Positions 8,541 through 17,609 of a stretch of 64,000 nt of DNA are shown piece by piece; position 1 is the stretch's first letter, and each line of letters starts with the position of its first letter. The stretch covers positions 496,001 through 560,000 of the forward strand of contig NZ_JBKKJT010000003.1 of assembly GCF_046614675.1 (NCBI RefSeq). Direction: 5' to 3'. A program made the position numbers and the translations under genes. This DNA comes from Chryseobacterium cupriresistens. Lineage in GTDB: Bacteria > Bacteroidota > Bacteroidia > Flavobacteriales > Weeksellaceae. The notes under the pieces were generated by a model. That model saw nothing but the letters and a program-made list of their open reading frames with translations. It made no database searches and was not told the DNA's origin.

Positions 8541-8566
8541 AAAGCCTGCTGAAATGAGCAGGCTTT
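8541..8566 (-). terminator. terminator of the agmatine deiminase-like gene
   Basis: A perfect 10-bp stem AAAGCCTGCT / AGCAGGCTTT with a 6-nt loop, 15 nt past the stop on the minus strand. Confidence 0.85.
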
Positions 8567-8581
8567 ATTCTTACGATTATT

Positions 8582-9703
8582 TTATTGAGGTTGTTGCTGG
8601 GTGACACAATGTACCATTCCGCCATTGGCAAATAAATTCCGGCAGTCTATACCAACCACCTGTTTGCCAGGATAAAGCTGTTGGATAATATTGTTGGCAA
8701 CTGCATCGTTAGGGTCGTTATAATTAGGAACCAATACACGGTTATTCGCAATATAATAATTGATGTAAGAAGCACGCCCTACATTTTTTCCGTACGTAGT
8801 AATCACATCATTTCTTGTTAAAGGCACTTTTACAAACTGATATGGAGAACCGTTTTTCGCAGTAGCATCATACAGTTTATCAATATCTCCGTCCGGTACC
8901 TGCCAGTAGGCCAGATCATCAGGACTCATTGTAATAATGGTGGAAGAATTGGCAAACCGGGCAAAACCATCAATGTGCATATCGGTAATATCAAGACCGG
9001 CTTTTCCATTCAGCCAGATAAATTTGGTTACTCCGAGGTTTTTAGTAAATATAGCCTCTGCCTGTTGTTGCGTCATTCCCGGATTTCTGTTATTATTCAG
9101 GATAGAACTTTTACAAGCCATCAACACTCCGTTTCCGTCAATTTCCACACTTCCGCCTTCATTGATCATCACTGAGTTAAGATTGATTTTTGGTATATTG
9201 GTATCGGCTGCTATTTTAGAAGGTATTACGTTACATTTGCTGTAATCGGCTTTGTTTCCCCAACCGTTAAATCCCCAGTCCTGAATGAATAACTGCCCGT
9301 TCTGGTCTTTTACATAGATAGGACCATTGTCTCTTACCCAGAAGTCATCCGTTGGATAAATTTTGAAGTTGATATTGGTGAGGGAAACTCCAGCATTGTT
9401 GAGCAGGCCTATAATACGATTCTTTTCTGCACCATCATAAGCAATAATGTGAACTTTTTCACTTTGTACAAGTTCTTTGGTCATCGCTACCCAGGTGGCA
9501 TCCAGTCTGTTGCGGTAAGTCACTCCATACTGATACTGATGAGGCCATTGCAGCCAGGTTCCTTCATGTGGAGCTGATTCTTCAGGCATTTTGTAAATAG
9601 CTGTTTCCGGATTTGCAGTGCCCGGAATTTCTGATAGCTCTGCAGCAGAACATGAAAATAAAAGAAGAGGTAATAAAGGGAACATAATTTTCTTTTTTTG
9701 CAT
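8582..9703 (-). CDS. agmatine deiminase / peptidylarginine deiminase family lipoprotein
   Basis: A 373-residue protein with a lipoprotein signal (LLPLLLFSCSAAE, lipobox Cys at about 18), so it is membrane-anchored outside the cytoplasm. Family blocks are clear: PHEGTWLQWPH near the start, DDFWVRDNGPIYV, the substrate-binding stretch NEGGSVEIDGNGVL, DITDMHIDGFARF, and the nucleophile segment NGGMVHCVTQQ with Cys at about 366. Cytosolic agmatine deiminase makes N-carbamoylputrescine. The exported lipoprotein form is more like PPAD-type enzymes, which act on arginine or peptidyl-arginine, so the substrate is uncertain. The AraC-type regulator gene lies 69 nt upstream on the same strand. Confidence 0.88.
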   Translation of the reverse strand: MQKKKIMFPLLPLLLFSCSAAELSEIPGTANPETAIYKMPEESAPHEGTWLQWPHQYQYGVTYRNRLDATWVAMTKELVQSEKVHIIAYDGAEKNRIIGLLNNAGVSLTNINFKIYPTDDFWVRDNGPIYVKDQNGQLFIQDWGFNGWGNKADYSKCNVIPSKIAADTNIPKINLNSVMINEGGSVEIDGNGVLMACKSSILNNNRNPGMTQQQAEAIFTKNLGVTKFIWLNGKAGLDITDMHIDGFARFANSSTIITMSPDDLAYWQVPDGDIDKLYDATAKNGSPYQFVKVPLTRNDVITTYGKNVGRASYINYYIANNRVLVPNYNDPNDAVANNIIQQLYPGKQVVGIDCRNLFANGGMVHCVTQQQPQ

Positions 9704-9772
9704 AACTGATCTATTTTTAACAGGGCAAAATTAGATCGATTGTTTTTCTTAAAGTTGTCCCAAATTGACAAC

Positions 9773-10603
9773 TTACTTCAAAGGTAATAAAATATAGGTC
9801 AGTTGTTTTTCCTGATCTTCTTCGTTTTCAGCATGATTTTCATACTTTTCAATGATAGGAGTGTGTGAAAACTCAAGACCTGAATTGAAAATCCAGCGTG
9901 AATAGATCTTCGTATACGTGTCGTCTATTGTTTCGTAGCTTCCATGATGGGTAAAACGGGCATATTTACCTCCGAACATCATTTTTGAAGGTAGCTTTTT
10001 ATTTCTGGACTGAACGGATGAGCATGCATCATAGCGGCAGTTGATTTCTGTTTTTATTAATGGTTCATCGGCTATAACTCCAAAATATTCTATCCCGGAG
10101 TCAGGAAAATCATTTTCCATGAACTTTTCCCACAGCACTTCAATCTCTTCATTGTTATAACAGGTGTTAATGCTCTGATAATATACCTGGACAGGTTTCA
10201 GATAAACAATTTCGGGTTCCAGCAAGACCTCTGAGGTAACAGGAATGATGGCACCTCCACAAAGGAGTTGTTCCTTACTTTGTCTTGCAGCTTTAGGGGA
10301 AATCCCAAAATGTTGTTTAAAAGCTTTGGAAAAGGAAGCGATATTGGCAAAACCAACTTCAATGGCAATGGAGGTAAGATTTTCCTGAGTATAAAGAATG
10401 CGTTTATAGGCATTTTCTACTTTTAATCTTTGCTGGAAAGTACCTATTGTCTCCCCACAGCTGTACTTGAAAATGCGCTGGATATTCCGGTAAGAATAAT
10501 GAGAAATGTCTTCCAGTTCCTTTACAGAAACAGGCTGGTCGTAATTCTTCTCCATAAAATTGATAACTCTGTAAATACAATTCAGGTTGTCTTCCATAAG
10601 CAT
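9773..10603 (-). CDS. AraC family regulator with C-terminal GyrI-like effector domain
   Basis: A 276-residue two-domain protein in the Rob/SbmC-type order: the AraC double helix-turn-helix comes first (about residues 5-105, with HYSYRNIQRIFKYSCGETI and VGFANIASFSKAFKQHFGISP). It is followed by a GyrI-like small-molecule-binding domain (about 115-275, ending EEDQEKQLTYILLPLK). Such proteins sense amphipathic compounds and activate export or detoxification genes. The gene is divergent from two small plus-strand genes and precedes the deiminase-like lipoprotein gene; either could be a target. No operator was identified. Confidence 0.9.
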   Translation of the reverse strand: MLMEDNLNCIYRVINFMEKNYDQPVSVKELEDISHYSYRNIQRIFKYSCGETIGTFQQRLKVENAYKRILYTQENLTSIAIEVGFANIASFSKAFKQHFGISPKAARQSKEQLLCGGAIIPVTSEVLLEPEIVYLKPVQVYYQSINTCYNNEEIEVLWEKFMENDFPDSGIEYFGVIADEPLIKTEINCRYDACSSVQSRNKKLPSKMMFGGKYARFTHHGSYETIDDTYTKIYSRWIFNSGLEFSHTPIIEKYENHAENEEDQEKQLTYILLPLK

Positions 10604-10759
10604 TGAACTTTTTCAGAAACTGGTGATATGAAATAAATTACAAATAAAAGAAATAAAAAAATATCTTGACAATATTGTAATTTAGCTTTCGGTAAAAATA
10701 GATTTAAAAAAAATGAATTTTACCGCTCTAAAACGAAAAACCAAGAAATACTATTAAAT

Positions 10760-11008
10760 ATGGAAAAAGATTTGTCAGAATTAACGGATCAGGAGCTGAT
10801 AGAGAAAAAAAGAACTATTGAATCCAGAAATGTTGTGAATGCTATCATCCTGGGGGTATTGGCTGGAATTGCTATTTATAGTACCATAACCAAAGGGGTC
10901 AGTTTCACTACTTTTTTACCGATACTTCTTGCTTTTTTTGTGGCCAACAGCTGGAATAAAGGTAAGAAAGGCTTGAAAAGGGAAATGGACTCCAGAAATG
11001 TGAAGTAA
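10760..11008 (+). CDS. small two-TM membrane protein of unknown function
   Basis: An 82-residue protein: a charged N-terminal helix (EKDLSELTDQELIEKKRTIE), then two hydrophobic segments (VVNAIILGVLAGIAIYSTI and TTFLPILLAFFVANSW), then a basic tail. I do not recognise a named family beyond the general FUN14/YrhK-like look of small two-pass proteins. Its stop overlaps the start of the next gene by one base (TAATG), so the two are co-translated. Confidence 0.7.
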   Translation: MEKDLSELTDQELIEKKRTIESRNVVNAIILGVLAGIAIYSTITKGVSFTTFLPILLAFFVANSWNKGKKGLKREMDSRNVK

Positions 11009-11415
11009 TGCAGGAATTTAACAGAAAAACAGAAACTGGTGCTGTAGCCTATTTTCGGTATTGCATCAGAAACGGAGATGTAAAAGGAGCATTAAGTTGT
11101 TTTCATCCTGAAGCAGTCTACATAGACCGCGATGGAAGAGAGTGGAGAGGGTTTGGGCAGATAGAAAGGGCAATGAATGAGATTTGCCGCTTACAACTGG
11201 ATATTCAAGGTGAAACTCCACATATCACTGTTGTAAATGATCTGGCGATGTGGCAGGATCAGTGGGAAATAACGGGAACTGCTCCGGATGGGCATTCTAT
11301 TCATATGACAGGCAATACTTCCTGTATCATGAAAAAAAATGAAGAAGGAGAGTGGCTGTGGCTGGTTGACAATCCTTTCGGTTCTGCTGTGCTTAAAAAT
11401 GACAATCTGGTATAA
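11008..11415 (+). CDS. SnoaL/NTF2-like fold protein
   Basis: A 135-residue single-domain protein. The pattern FRYCIRNGDVKGALSCFHPEAVYID, then WRGFGQIERAMNEI and a final strand set WQDQWEITGTAPDGHSIHMTGNTSCI...WLWLVDNPFG is typical of the NTF2-like cone fold (SnoaL_3/DUF4440). These proteins bind or isomerise small hydrophobic molecules. It begins on the last base of the stop codon of the preceding membrane-protein gene. The actual ligand is unknown. Confidence 0.8.
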   Translation: MQEFNRKTETGAVAYFRYCIRNGDVKGALSCFHPEAVYIDRDGREWRGFGQIERAMNEICRLQLDIQGETPHITVVNDLAMWQDQWEITGTAPDGHSIHMTGNTSCIMKKNEEGEWLWLVDNPFGSAVLKNDNLV

Positions 11416-11431
11416 ATTCTGAAATAATTGT

Positions 11432-11464
11432 ACCCTTGTCAAGGTTTTAAACCTTGACAAGGGT
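11432..11464. repeat. near-perfect long palindrome
   Basis: ACCCTTGTCAAGGTTT, one T, then its exact reverse complement: 16-bp arms with a single-base centre. It lies 17 nt after the SnoaL-like gene and before a separate bidirectional terminator. It may act as part of the 3' end structure or be a dispersed intergenic palindrome; only one copy occurs in this window. Confidence 0.8.
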
Positions 11465-11492
11465 GGGGATAAAGTCTTTCAGAAACAAATAA

Positions 11493-11519
11493 AAAACCTT
11501 CAGAAGAACTGAAGGTTTT
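11493..11519. terminator. bidirectional terminator between convergent genes
   Basis: A perfect 11-bp stem AAAACCTTCAG / CTGAAGGTTTT with a 5-nt loop and A/T tails on both sides, placed between the SnoaL-like gene (+) and the MoxR-like gene (-). Confidence 0.88.
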
Positions 11520-11542
11520 ACTTTTATATTATTTTACTGATT

Positions 11543-12997
11543 TTAGTTGCGTAAGAATTGGCCGATTCCGGGAGAATCGAAAGTGAAAGCATTCTGATTT
11601 TCAGATTTATCAATTTTATTGCTGATGGTTAATGCCCATAATACAAGCTCTTTGCAGAAATTCTGATCTTCTCTGCTCAATTCAGAGGCATTTTCTTCCA
11701 CCACAGTTGTCAAAGGTTCTATCTTGTCAAGTTTAGCATAAAATTCTTCATCCGTATCATTGTAGTTAAGTTCTAAATGATTTTTGTTAAACCATCTGAT
11801 CAGGTCAGTGTATGGAGTTTTGATGCCTTCTTTTTCCAGTTTTGAAATACGTGGGAACAGGCTTTCAAATTGTGTCATTACGGCTTTGTCAATTAATATT
11901 TTGGCCACATAATCTGCTCCTTCCTGTTCTCCTTCATAGACCAGCTCAATTTTCCCTGTGATGGATGGTATAATTGACATAAAATCAAGCAGACGTACAG
12001 TGGTTCTTTCTGCTCCGGATTCAATTAAACGTAATTTCGCCGCTGCCACTAAATTTTCCATGGCACTGATGGTCAAACGGGCACTGACACCGCTTTTTGC
12101 ATCCACATATTCGCTGATACGGGCTGCAAAAGCAACCTCTTCCAAAAGATCTTTTGCCAGATCAGGAATCAGGATCTGTTCTTTATCTTCAGCAGAAATC
12201 AATGCTTCCTGTTCTGTAATCTGTCTGGCAAGTGCTATTGTTTTGGGATAATGGGTGAAGATCTGAGATCCTATTCTATCTTTCAGCGGCGTTACAATAC
12301 TTCCTCTGTTCGTATAATCTTCCGGATTGGCGGTAAAGACAAACTGAATATCAAGCGGCATTCTCAGCTGGAATCCGCGGATCTGAATATCTCCTTCCTG
12401 TAAAATATTAAACAAAGAAACCTGGATTCTTGCCTGCAGATCCGGTAATTCATTTAAAACAAAAATAGAACGGTTGGCACGCGGAATCATTCCATAATGG
12501 AGGACCCGTTCGTCGGAATAAGGAAGTTTCAGGGTTGCTGCTTTAATAGGATCAATGTCACCGATTAAGTCAGCCACATTTACATCGGGAGTGGCCAGTT
12601 TTTCATAGAAACGGTGAGAACGGTGTACCCATGAAATCGGAGTTTCATCACCCAGTTCAGCAATCAGGTCTTTGGCAAATTTTGAAATGGGCTGAAACGG
12701 GCTGTCATTGATTTCAGACCCTTTTACGATAGGTATATATTCATCAAGAAGATTTACCATGCTTCTTGCAATCCTGGTTTTTGCCTGTCCGCGCAGTCCC
12801 AGTAAATTGATGTGGTGTCCGGCAAGAATTGCCTTTTTCAGTTGGGGAACAACAGTGTCTTCATAGCCCCAAAGCCCTTCAAATACAGGTTCTTTAGATT
12901 TAATTCTGGCAATCAGATTGGCCTGGATTTCCTCATTAATTGTTTTATGAGTATAGCCGGATTTTTTTAATTCTTTGAATGTAATATCGTTTTTCAT
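11543..12997 (-). CDS. MoxR/magnesium-chelatase-I-like AAA+ ATPase
   Basis: A 484-residue AAA+ protein. The Walker A is GLRGQAKT (about residues 67-74), the Walker B is in RSIFVLNELPDLQ, and a sensor region reads FVFTANPEDYTNRGSIVTPLKDR. This architecture is shared by BchI/ChlI and the MoxR-type chaperone ATPases. The second gene of the pair encodes a VWA-domain partner (59 nt upstream on the same strand), as in MoxR-VWA and ChlI-ChlD systems. There is no chelatase H subunit or porphyrin gene near, so I read it as a chaperone-type ATPase that remodels or inserts cofactors into an unknown client, not as a chelatase. Confidence 0.88.
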   Translation of the reverse strand: MKNDITFKELKKSGYTHKTINEEIQANLIARIKSKEPVFEGLWGYEDTVVPQLKKAILAGHHINLLGLRGQAKTRIARSMVNLLDEYIPIVKGSEINDSPFQPISKFAKDLIAELGDETPISWVHRSHRFYEKLATPDVNVADLIGDIDPIKAATLKLPYSDERVLHYGMIPRANRSIFVLNELPDLQARIQVSLFNILQEGDIQIRGFQLRMPLDIQFVFTANPEDYTNRGSIVTPLKDRIGSQIFTHYPKTIALARQITEQEALISAEDKEQILIPDLAKDLLEEVAFAARISEYVDAKSGVSARLTISAMENLVAAAKLRLIESGAERTTVRLLDFMSIIPSITGKIELVYEGEQEGADYVAKILIDKAVMTQFESLFPRISKLEKEGIKTPYTDLIRWFNKNHLELNYNDTDEEFYAKLDKIEPLTTVVEENASELSREDQNFCKELVLWALTISNKIDKSENQNAFTFDSPGIGQFLRN

Positions 12998-13056
12998 TGT
13001 CTTGTAATACTATTTATCAGATCAGGTTTTTATTTTAAATCATTTAAATCTGATCT

Positions 13057-14196
13057 TTATATTCTTCTTATTCTGTTTTTTTCGTAATCTTCAAAAATCA
13101 TCTGCCCTAATCCTGATAGTCCGGTCAGGAAGGCCTTTCCTTTATTCTGGGCTGTAAACTCTTCCACAAACTGACGCAGATAAGGATCCTGGGCAATCAT
13201 GAAAGTCGTGATAGGAATTTTCAGTTTTCTTGCCTGTGCTGCTCTGTTGAAACACTGGTTGACAATTTTTTCATCCAGCCCAAAGCTATTCATATAAAAC
13301 TCACCGCTGGGCAACTGAATACAGCTGGGTTTTCCGTCGGTGATCATAAAAATCTGCTTGTTGGTATTTCTTTTTCTGCGAAGGATATCCATGGCGAGTT
13401 CCAGACCTGCTACGGTATTGGTATGATAAGGACCAACTTTTAAATAGGGAAGGTCTTTGATCTTAATGGGCCATGCCTCGTTTCCAAAAACAATAATATC
13501 AATGGAATCTTTAGGATATTTTCTTTTAATCAATTCCACGAGTGCCATGGCTACTTTTTTGGCCGGAGTAATCCTGTCTTCACCATATAAAATCATTGAA
13601 TGGCTGATATCAATCATCAGAACAGTACTCATCTGTGCCTTATGCTTGGTTTCCTCTACGATCAGATCATCTTCTGTGAGACGAAGGTCTGAGATTCCGT
13701 TGTTGATCTGTGCATTCTTTAAACTTTCGGTCATGTTCACAGCAGCAAGATCATCCCCGTATTGGAAAGAACGGTTTTCGCCATCACGTTCATCTCCGAT
13801 TCCTGTTTTATGGGTACGGTGATTTCCGGCTCCGTTTTTCTTCAGTTTACCAAAGATCTGATCCAACGCATATTCACGAAGGGCAGCTTCCAGTTTAGGG
13901 GTTAATATATTTTTACCTTTTCCACTTCCCGTATTGCCTTTTTCAGGGTCTTCTTCCCTGATATAACCTCGTTTTTTCAAATCCTCTTCAAAATCCTGAA
14001 GGGTATACTCATCATTGAAAATATCATATTCCTGATCAAGCATGTCCAGCCAGTCGAAGGCTTCTTCAATATCTCCGGAGGTATGGGTAAGCAGATCTTT
14101 GAAAACATCAAAGACACGCTCAAAATGTGATAATTCCTCCGGCACATGTTTGCTGAATATCAAGCCTTTTCCGGGATTAAAATTTTTATCTGTCAT
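13057..14196 (-). CDS. VWA domain protein partnered with MoxR-like ATPase
   Basis: A 379-residue protein. The N-terminal half is acidic and helical (EEAFDWLDMLDQEYDIFNDE). The C-terminal half is a von Willebrand A domain with a complete MIDAS: DISHS (about 196-200), a Thr in HTNTVAGLE, and an Asp in MITDGKPS. It is expected to bind Mg2+ and present client or partner to the AAA+ protein encoded just downstream. It is the first gene of a two-gene minus-strand operon. The pairing resembles ChlD with ChlI but lacks the ChlD AAA domain. Confidence 0.88.
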   Translation of the reverse strand: MTDKNFNPGKGLIFSKHVPEELSHFERVFDVFKDLLTHTSGDIEEAFDWLDMLDQEYDIFNDEYTLQDFEEDLKKRGYIREEDPEKGNTGSGKGKNILTPKLEAALREYALDQIFGKLKKNGAGNHRTHKTGIGDERDGENRSFQYGDDLAAVNMTESLKNAQINNGISDLRLTEDDLIVEETKHKAQMSTVLMIDISHSMILYGEDRITPAKKVAMALVELIKRKYPKDSIDIIVFGNEAWPIKIKDLPYLKVGPYHTNTVAGLELAMDILRRKRNTNKQIFMITDGKPSCIQLPSGEFYMNSFGLDEKIVNQCFNRAAQARKLKIPITTFMIAQDPYLRQFVEEFTAQNKGKAFLTGLSGLGQMIFEDYEKNRIRRI

Positions 14197-14771
14197 AAGA
14201 TGATAAAGCGGTTTTTGCAGTTAATTGCTTTTGAACATTTCAGAGAATTCGGTGAATGGTCTGAAGTATTCTTTAATTCCTTTCAAACTGAAAAGTTAGG
14301 AAAATATCACCTCATGATTCCCTTAGAAAAATAGAAAATACTAATGATTATAATATGGAATCGAAATATAATTCTGGGCTTTTTTGCTTACTGTGAATTT
14401 TACATCTGAACTTTATCAAAGTTTTGTGAGTTTCTAATGTGTTTATTTTCAAATGTTTGAATTGTTTTTTGGAATGAAATAAACAGAAAAAGAACATTTT
14501 GCCGGAAGCCTGCTTTTTTGCTATTGATCTAAAAAAATAGATTTACATACATAAAACTGAATGTTGAGAAGCAGTTTTAATTGTAAAAAGAATTAAATTC
14601 TGTGTGTTTTATCAAATATTCATTATTAGTAAGAAGACAAAAATTACTTTAACTTTGCCAGTTAGATAATATATGGCTATTATGAAATTACTGAAAATAA
14701 TGCTATATTGTTGAAGACTAATATCTAATGGGCTTATCTGGTCAGGAAATTAATTTAACTGATAAACAAAT
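14197..14771. other. long intergenic region upstream of a histidine kinase gene
   Basis: About 575 nt, AT-rich, between the divergent VWA and kinase genes. A candidate promoter for the kinase lies at 14626-14657, giving a leader of about 110 nt. I see no gene in the rest. A 13-codon open frame at 14673-14714 (MAIMKLLKIMLYC) is in the leader but has nothing else to support it. Confidence 0.5.
14626..14657 (+). promoter_or_regulatory. promoter for the histidine kinase/response regulator operon
   Basis: TTAG, 20 nt, then a perfect TAACTTTG -7 element matching the Bacteroidota TAnnTTTG consensus. Confidence 0.6.
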
Positions 14772-16505
14772 ATGAAAAATAAATTCTTAAATTTTAAATT
14801 GAGAAAACTTGTTCATTATTCCTTGATCCTTTGTATTTTACTGATACAGGTGATTATTGCCATATTTTTCTACAACGAATTTGTCAACGGGAAAAAGCTG
14901 AAGTTTATAAAAGATCAGCTTGAAGAAAGCCGTGCATTGGGAGGATTAACGGACAATTCCAGGAAAGATTTCATGGATGCACAGGATCATCTTCAGAAAT
15001 ATATGGCTACTCAGGATAATGATGATTTGCAGCTCTATTTCCAGTCGCTGAGAAAACTTAAAACTAATTTTGATAAAATTGGTGAATACGAAAATACAAG
15101 TCCAAGATTGAAAAAAAATCTGGCTATTCGTAGTAAGGATACCTTAAAGACCGCAAAACTGAAGACGTTAATAGATTCAGTGTACCAGACATCCCTCAAT
15201 CCGCCGGCAAAAATTGAGGACAAACAATATGAACCTGCCAAGTATAAAAACGATTTTGAAGATTTCAATATTCAGACCCGTACTTATGCGGATACCATTA
15301 AAAAGAAAGGCTTTTTCGGGCGTCTGAAAGATGCGGTAACAGGGAAAGTGGATGTTCAGAAGGAGAGTACTGTAATCACAATGACCAATAACAAGACTCT
15401 GGATATTTCTCAGGTAAAATCCAAAATGGACAATACCCTAAAATCTATGGACAAGCATTACGCTGCCGAAGTAAAAAAGGTTCAGCTGCTTGCGGCCATT
15501 AGTCAGAAGAATAATTTACAGTTTTACAGCAATTTCAGTAAGCTGCTGGTATATAGTAATAACTTAATAGAGGTTTACGAAAATGCCATCAAGGATTTTC
15601 AATCTGAACTGGAAAAAGAATACAACGACCAAAGCTCTAATAATAACAAGATAAGAACCTATCTGGTATTGGGACTGATGATTCTGATGTTTATTGTTTC
15701 TATTCTGATTATGTATTTTACAAGAATGGCGTTTATTTATGAACAGAAACTGGATGCTGCCAATAAAGAGATTAAAAAGAATCTTAATTTCAAAAACAGG
15801 ATTCTGGGAATGTTAAGTCATGACCTGAGGTCTCCTTTGAAAATCATCAATATTTTCATTGACAAAATCCACAGAACCACCGAAGATGAAACGATAAAGG
15901 ATTATCTTAAATCCATCAAGTTCACCAACAGTACCTTGCTTCTGCAGTCTAATCAGATTCTGGAATATACCAAAAACGAGAATGCTGAAAAAGAGCTTAT
16001 ACAGTCGGTCTTCAATCTTAAAGATGAAATCAGCTCTATTGTAAAGGTCATTACCCCTTATCTGGAAACGAGAAACAACAGGTTTGCTGTGACAGACAGA
16101 ATCCCTGAAAATCTGGTGGTCTATTCGGATAATATCAGAATCAATCAGATTTTTATGAATATTCTGGGGAATGCCAACAAGTTTACAGAAAACGGACAGA
16201 TTGATCTTGTATTGGCTACAGAATCCCTTGGAGAAAATAAAATTTGCCTGATCACAACAGTAGCAGATACGGGAGTAGGAATATCAGAATCTGATCTTGG
16301 TAAAATTTTTGATCCTTATTATCAGGGTATGGTTTCTGATGAAGTAGATAATCTGGGAGCAGGACTTGGGCTTAACCTCGTAAAAGAAATTGTAGAGCTT
16401 TTTGACGGCAATATATCGGTCGAAAGCAAATTACATAAAGGAACTAAAGTGACATTCAGGATCAACTTAAACAGTAATAATAATGGAAACACCAATACAA
16501 AATAA
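14772..16505 (+). CDS. membrane sensor histidine kinase
   Basis: A 577-residue kinase. TM1 is near residues 14-36 and TM2 near 296-318, bracketing a long, mostly helical periplasmic sensor with Lys-rich coiled-coil character and no recognised ligand domain. The HisKA box is LGMLSHDLRSPLK with the phosphoacceptor His at about 350. The HATPase_c domain follows with N box NILGNANKFTENG, G1 DTGVGIS and G2 GAGLGLNLVKEIVELF. It phosphorylates the response regulator whose start overlaps its last 23 nt, so the pair is translationally coupled. The signal sensed cannot be inferred. Confidence 0.93.
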   Translation: MKNKFLNFKLRKLVHYSLILCILLIQVIIAIFFYNEFVNGKKLKFIKDQLEESRALGGLTDNSRKDFMDAQDHLQKYMATQDNDDLQLYFQSLRKLKTNFDKIGEYENTSPRLKKNLAIRSKDTLKTAKLKTLIDSVYQTSLNPPAKIEDKQYEPAKYKNDFEDFNIQTRTYADTIKKKGFFGRLKDAVTGKVDVQKESTVITMTNNKTLDISQVKSKMDNTLKSMDKHYAAEVKKVQLLAAISQKNNLQFYSNFSKLLVYSNNLIEVYENAIKDFQSELEKEYNDQSSNNNKIRTYLVLGLMILMFIVSILIMYFTRMAFIYEQKLDAANKEIKKNLNFKNRILGMLSHDLRSPLKIINIFIDKIHRTTEDETIKDYLKSIKFTNSTLLLQSNQILEYTKNENAEKELIQSVFNLKDEISSIVKVITPYLETRNNRFAVTDRIPENLVVYSDNIRINQIFMNILGNANKFTENGQIDLVLATESLGENKICLITTVADTGVGISESDLGKIFDPYYQGMVSDEVDNLGAGLGLNLVKEIVELFDGNISVESKLHKGTKVTFRINLNSNNNGNTNTK

Positions 16506-17136
16506 AGAGATTATATTCCTTCTGGCAGACGATCACAGTATTGTACGCCAGGGAATGGAGATTGTTATCAGCGATATTGTTCCTAACGCTAAAGTTTATC
16601 AAACTTCATCCTTACATCAGGTATTGGAACTGATAGAATCGAAAGGAATCGAGATCGCTGTTATTGATGCCCATTTCCCGGACGGAAACAGTCTTCATAT
16701 TTTGCCACAGATGAAAAGCGTAAATCCTGATATTAAAATTTTGATTTTTACAGGACTTGAAGAAGAGCTGCACGGCCTTAAATTTATTAAAGCCGGTGCT
16801 GATGGCTACCTGAGTAAACTGAGTGAGGAAGAAGACGTAAGAAAAGCAATTACAACCTTCATCGAAAAAGGAGAGTACTTCTCTGATCTTCTGAGAAACC
16901 TGCTGGTACAGTTTGTTTACAATCCGGATCTGATAAGCCCGCTCAACAGTTTAACCAAAAGAGAAATGCAGATTGCAGAACTTTATGCTGAAGGATATGG
17001 AAACCTGGAAATTTCAAACAGTCTGAATATCAAACAAAATACAGTAAGCACAATCAAAAAAAATATCTTTGAAAAACTCAAGATTGAAAATATGGTTGAG
17101 CTTGTGGACCTTGTCAAAACCCACCATAAACTATAG
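16483..17136 (+). CDS. LuxR/NarL-type response regulator
   Basis: A 217-residue two-domain regulator. The receiver (about 8-130) has the acidic pair in LADDHSIVRQGME, the phosphoacceptor Asp in VIDAHFPDGN (about residue 62) and the Lys in GADGYLSK. The DNA-binding domain is the NarL/LuxR helix-turn-helix: LTKREMQIAELYAEGYGNLEISNSLNIKQ...TVSTIKKNIFEKL. It overlaps the kinase gene by 23 nt, so it is the cognate partner. The regulon is unknown; the locus itself has no obvious target gene directly downstream. Confidence 0.93.
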   Translation: METPIQNKEIIFLLADDHSIVRQGMEIVISDIVPNAKVYQTSSLHQVLELIESKGIEIAVIDAHFPDGNSLHILPQMKSVNPDIKILIFTGLEEELHGLKFIKAGADGYLSKLSEEEDVRKAITTFIEKGEYFSDLLRNLLVQFVYNPDLISPLNSLTKREMQIAELYAEGYGNLEISNSLNIKQNTVSTIKKNIFEKLKIENMVELVDLVKTHHKL

Positions 17137-17609
17137 TGTTTTTTAAGGTGATCTCCACTTCTTATTGTCAGGGTATTATATTTCATCGATAAATATCTAT
17201 AAGTCGATCGACATGTATCGATGGGGTTTATAGAGAATTTTATTTGGAAATGTTGTTCCTTTGTAATGTAAAATTTAAGTAATGAAAAACAACTGAGAAA
17301 TGTTTTTTAACTTCTTAAGTTTCACAAGCAAAAACAACAAATGATGATAACTCAATAAATGGTGGTTATTAGAAACACAAATGATGAAAAATTAAAAAAC
17401 ACTGATGAAATTAAAGAAGTGTATGAAAAACCTTAGACGGACTTCTTAAAAAAGCCAAATGATCAGAAAAAAACACAAACACATATAGTGAGGTTCAGTT
17501 AACAGGTTACAGTACAAACACAAAAAGGAGGCATACAGCCTCCTTTTGTGTTTTTTATCAAATGATAAAAAAATACGGCTCTCCATCTCTTATTTTTGTA
17601 TCAAAAAAG
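17137..17609 (+). other. long intergenic region, possible small RNA
   Basis: About 470 nt of very A-rich sequence without a gene. It contains a nested palindromic cluster at 17184-17223 (CATCGATA...TCGATCGA...TATCGATG), two copies of ACAAATGATGA about 39 nt apart, and a strong terminator at 17521-17557 that sits 385 nt past the response regulator. A terminator that far from any gene suggests a separate transcript of roughly 250-300 nt. Confidence 0.4.
17521..17557 (+). terminator. strong terminator not adjacent to an upstream gene
   Basis: Stem CAAAAAGGAGGC / GCCTCCTTTTG with a 5-nt loop and a T-run. The nearest upstream coding stop is 385 nt away. Confidence 0.88.

Noticed and set aside
11543..14196. 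Magnesium chelatase subunits I and D
   Set aside because: No H subunit or tetrapyrrole gene near, and the VWA protein lacks the ChlD AAA domain.
14673..14714. 13-codon leader peptide (MAIMKLLKIMLYC) before the kinase gene
   Set aside because: No ribosome site, attenuator hairpin or biased amino acid content; chance frames of this size are common.
17184..17223. CATCGATA...TATCGATG nested palindrome as an operator
   Set aside because: It is distant from both neighbouring starts and the arms are short; recorded only within the small-RNA region.
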